Shown here piece after piece: positions 61,181 to 64,000 of a stretch of 64,000 bases of DNA. Under the pieces are notes generated by a model. It saw only the letters and a program-made list of their open reading frames with translations, searched no databases and was not told the DNA's origin. Source of the stretch: Absidia repens. Taxonomy: Eukaryota; Mucoromycota; Mucoromycetes; Mucorales; Cunninghamellaceae. The DNA lies in NCBI GenBank assembly GCA_002105175.1, contig MCGE01000012.1, positions 186,001 through 250,000 on the forward strand, given 5' to 3'. The translations under genes and the position numbers were made by a program. Numbering within the stretch: the stretch's first letter is position 1; every line of letters starts with the position of its first letter.

Positions 61181-62440
61181 TTATGGAGAAATGGGAGTCA
61201 AGGGGGTAGTATTAAAAGAAGATATGGCAGAGGAGGTGGAGGAGATGTTTTTCAAAGTATGTATAATGATAGATAGAAGTTGCTGGCGGTTTTCAAGAGG
61301 AGCAGCCAAGGTCACTGCTTGATGAATACAATCATTCGAAGTGCAAGTTGTCAATAGATAAGGGATCATTTCCAAGAATCCATGGTTGGCAGCATAAAGA
61401 AGGCAGGGGTTGTGACCGTTCTGACATGATATAGCACCAGCTTTGCAGAGCACCATTACCATATCCATTTTTCTTTGTTGTACCGCCTTGTATAATAAAG
61501 AAGATGTGTTGTTCCGTTTTTCCTTGGTATAGTTGACATCGTAGCCGTGATGGAGTAAGAGCTTGAGACATTCCACACGATTCCATTGCACCGCCAAATC
61601 CAGTAGTTCAGATTGTTCTTGCTTTGAAAGTGGTGACGAAGTTGAGTGAGATTGTTGCAGGAGTCGTTCCAAGATGGGTGCATAACCAGCCATGACAGCA
61701 TCATCAAGAGCTGATTGATGATCATAGGTTAAAAGTGGTGATAGTGAAGATTTTGGTTGTCCTGTGATGTTTGAATGAGAAGGATTGTTTTTGCTGAGGC
61801 GTTCGTAGTCCATTAGGTATGAAACGCAATCGAGATGACGGTTCATAATCGCAATATGGAGAGGAAATCGACCCATTCGATCAGGTATATCGACTCGAGC
61901 ACCTTTTTCCAACAGATAGGCTACAGTAAGAGGTTGATTGGCCTGGACAGCCCGATATAATGGTGTATGGTTGTCTTGTTTTGTGACGCCATTGATGTTG
62001 ACAGTGATTGAAGGCGCATATTTCTTGTGGATGGATTCATCATGTTGGCAGGATAGCAAGTAAGAGAGGCCTTGAAGGAAACCGACTGCTGCAGCCACGT
62101 GCACAGCTGATACATCGTCCTGACATAGATGCTGACAAGGTAATCCGCTAGACACTAAAAGCTGTAACGCATCCAAGGAATGACATTGACAGGCACAACA
62201 CAGTAAACATCGACCTTGTTTTTCGGAAGTAAGAGAGCCACCCCGGAGGAGATAGTCTTTCAACAGTTGTGTGTCAAGAGGTGGCGGCGCTGTCAGTGTT
62301 GAAGTTGTTGAAGTTGTTTTTGTTCGTTTAGTGCAGACGTCTAGAATGGGTGGCAAGGTAATAGATAAACGCTTTCGCTTATACGAGGCTGGTTTACAAC
62401 TAGGTGAAGAAGGTGGAGAAGGAATGGTGGTACTGGTCAT
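61181..62440 (-). CDS. Ankyrin-repeat protein, single exon
   Basis: 419 aa from ATG 62440; an upstream in-frame Met at 62515 would add a hydrophobic, leader-like stretch and is not preferred. The N-terminus is Ser/Pro-rich with a basic patch (PASYKRKRLSITLPPILDVC). At least six ankyrin-type repeats follow: VSAVHVAAAVGFLQGLSYLL, NHTPLYRAVQANQPLTVAYL, GRFPLHIAIMNRHLDCVSYL, QSALDDAVMAGYAPILERLL, SELLDLAVQWNRVECLKLLL and CLLYAANHGFLEMIPYLL. It has no second domain, so it is probably a protein-binding scaffold. It is the only clearly intronless gene in a window where nearly all others are split, which may hint at a retro-copy, though single-exon ankyrin genes are common in fungi. Confidence 0.85.
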   Translation of the reverse strand: MTSTTIPSPPSSPSCKPASYKRKRLSITLPPILDVCTKRTKTTSTTSTLTAPPPLDTQLLKDYLLRGGSLTSEKQGRCLLCCACQCHSLDALQLLVSSGLPCQHLCQDDVSAVHVAAAVGFLQGLSYLLSCQHDESIHKKYAPSITVNINGVTKQDNHTPLYRAVQANQPLTVAYLLEKGARVDIPDRMGRFPLHIAIMNRHLDCVSYLMDYERLSKNNPSHSNITGQPKSSLSPLLTYDHQSALDDAVMAGYAPILERLLQQSHSTSSPLSKQEQSELLDLAVQWNRVECLKLLLHHGYDVNYTKEKRNNTSSLLYKAVQQRKMDMVMVLCKAGAISCQNGHNPCLLYAANHGFLEMIPYLLTTCTSNDCIHQAVTLAAPLENRQQLLSIIIHTLKNISSTSSAISSFNTTPLTPISP

Positions 62441-62743
62441 GTTGTTGATATTGTGAATAGAGAAGAGAACGAAAGAAGAAAGCCAAAAGTAAAATAAGTA
62501 AAAAAAAGACACCACCGACTTTATATATTAAATAAAAAAAAAAGTCTTCTTGGCACAGGTATACTAACGTTGTGAAGAAAAAAAAAAGAAGTCAGAAGGA
62601 ACAAAAAGGAGAAATGGTAGCAAATGGTAGATCCACTATATTTTTTAATGTCAGCCGCTCTTGGCAATCCCTTTTCGGCCAACTTTTACCATCGAACCAA
62701 CTTATGCAGTTTCGATAGCTGACTACTCATCATTGAGTTCTTG

Positions 62744-62790
<47 letters not shown>

Positions 62791-63560
62791 AATTATCACC
62801 AAATGAAGAAACTAAACCTAATACAGTACAATACACCTCAACTCCTAGCACTACCCTGGTTTACTCCTCTTACAGATATCATAACGCCCCATGATGTCTG
62901 TAATAGTTTTATTTTATTATTTTCATCGGAGCAGATAGTACGATTATAACCAATGGTGTAGCAATTATATTTAAAATATTACAAAGTTAAACGTTATGGA
63001 GGGAGCTCAAACAAGGGGTCCAAAAAGAATCGCGGTAATGTCGGGGTGGAAACAAGTGCACAATATTGACCAATAAGAATCTAGCAAAGCTTTATTGAAC
63101 GAATGCCCGGTTCATTCGCACAACTTGGCATCAACCCCAGTTTAACACCATATCATCGGAAAAGACTACGATCATCATGGTACATTATATTTGCAAACCA
63201 TATATTTGTTTTATTTTTATTTATCATAATTGCCAAGATCAATCCCTCGTCCTTATTATTTTCAGGTACCTGAAATCAAACCCCCCCCCTTGGAAGAATT
63301 TTGTATTCTTTCACTGTGCATAAATGCAAGTGTTCGTTTCTTTGCAGGATTAAAAACTCGATAACTGTGCGACATTCTTGTGTACGCAAAAAACAAAAAA
63401 CAAAAAAGAAAACTATTTTTTAAAGCTTACGAAAAGAGATTAACCTGTTATATATTGCTTGTTTTTATTTCATGAGAACGATATTATAGATCGTATCCCT
63501 TCTTGCCTAGTCTTAAAGTGAATGTGCCAACAAATCGTCTCCCAAGAAATACTCAGCAGG
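62441..63560. other. Intergenic stretch with 42-nt poly(A)
   Basis: Contains poly(A) at 62746-62787 and a C9 run near 63281. No gene was recognised. Confidence 0.4.
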
Positions 63561-63741
63561 GTTGATGGCCTATTATTCTCTCCCCACGTACGAGACGGTG
63601 AGCGAGTCAATTTTAAGACGCCGATTTTTTTTTTTGCTCCCTTGCCAACAATATTTTTCCCTTTACTTTTTCTCACTTTTTACTCGACTTTTTTCTTTCG
63701 TTGGCTTTTATTCCTATATATCTCTTTTTTATCATACCAAT

Positions 63742-64000
63742 ATGGATTTAAGGTGGGTGTCTGATATGGGCCCGCGAAAATGCAACTCGTATTTACCAAA
63801 TTCATCTGGTCAAGAACCCTCATCTCTGGGAAGAAGGTAAAAAGCTCTTGCAATTTAGCCAACTGTTTTTTCTTTTTTTGCCTTACAAGAGAAGAAGCTT
63901 GAGATCTTGTTTTATGATACACATAATGAATCGAATAACGTTTTATTAACAGTTTTATATCTATAGGGGACTGGAAGATACTTCATTTGATCGTTTACGT
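63742..64000 (+). CDS. 5' part of an unidentified gene cut by the window edge
   Basis: An exon ends at about 63837 with GTAAAAAGC and a TATAG acceptor lies at about 63966, so splicing is likely. Two frames stay open across the junction. One starts ATG 63742 (MDLRWVSDMGPRKC; continuing GLEDTSFDRLR). The other needs an upstream exon and reads ENATRIYQIHLVKNPHLWEE followed by DWKILHLIVY. I cannot choose on this sequence alone, and I recognise no family. Confidence 0.35.

Overview
The window is nuclear DNA of a filamentous fungus, most likely an early-diverging one (Mucoromycota, probably Mucorales). It is AT-rich and carries many 20-75 nt poly(A)/poly(T) runs. Its genes are split by many short GT-AG introns, mostly 50-110 nt. 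It encodes fungal proteins such as ERG5 sterol desaturase, an APSES/ankyrin MBF factor, Atg38-like, TAF14-like and Cdc7. The species is inferred from gene content and style only; no marker gene is present.

Layout. 1-2259: 3' part of a Ty3/gypsy retrotransposon and its LTR, apparently inserted in an older dispersed repeat (to about 3160). 3.6-5.2 kb: alpha/beta hydrolase (-). 6.0-8.7 kb: AP-1 sigma and ornithine carbamoyltransferase (+). 10.7-12.6 kb: xylose-reductase-like AKR and a 110-aa coiled-coil protein (+). 13.5-14.9 kb: TAF14-like YEATS protein (-), divergent from CSN1 (+, 15.2-16.9 kb). 17.1-19.1 kb: Atg38/NRBF2-like (+). 22.0-23.9 kb: TRM11 (-), divergent from CDC7 (+, 24.5-27.7 kb). 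29.8-31.9 kb: L-2-hydroxyglutarate dehydrogenase (+). 34.3-39.2 kb, all on minus: MBF subunit, elongin C and a SAM methyltransferase. 40.6 kb: IF1-like micro-gene (+). 41.5-43.4 kb: ERG5 (-). 45.7-46.5 kb: SH3 protein (+). 49.5-51.8 kb: PAM16 and SNAPC1-like (+). 53.4-55.0 kb: secreted subtilase (-). 56.1-59.4 kb: PX-like/AGC kinase (+), convergent with ERCC1/RAD10 (-). 61.2-62.4 kb: intronless ankyrin protein (-). The right edge cuts another gene.

The genes do not form one pathway. Several serve cell-cycle and chromosome work (CDC7, MBF, ERCC1, TAF14, SNAPC1). Others serve mitochondria (OTC, L2HGDH, PAM16, IF1-like) or protein turnover and trafficking (CSN1, elongin C, AP-1 sigma, Atg38).

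Two things stand out. First, a non-coding dispersed repeat family has at least seven copies here. It is built around a central CACGTGGGCGGG-type core, with poly(A)-signal motifs pointing outward on both arms. Second, several exons are ultra-short: a 3-nt internal exon needed for the TRM11 catalytic DPPY motif, and first exons of only ATG in the TAF14-like gene and PAM16. All exon models were built by hand from splice sites, reading-frame continuity and remembered protein families; none was checked against transcripts or databases.
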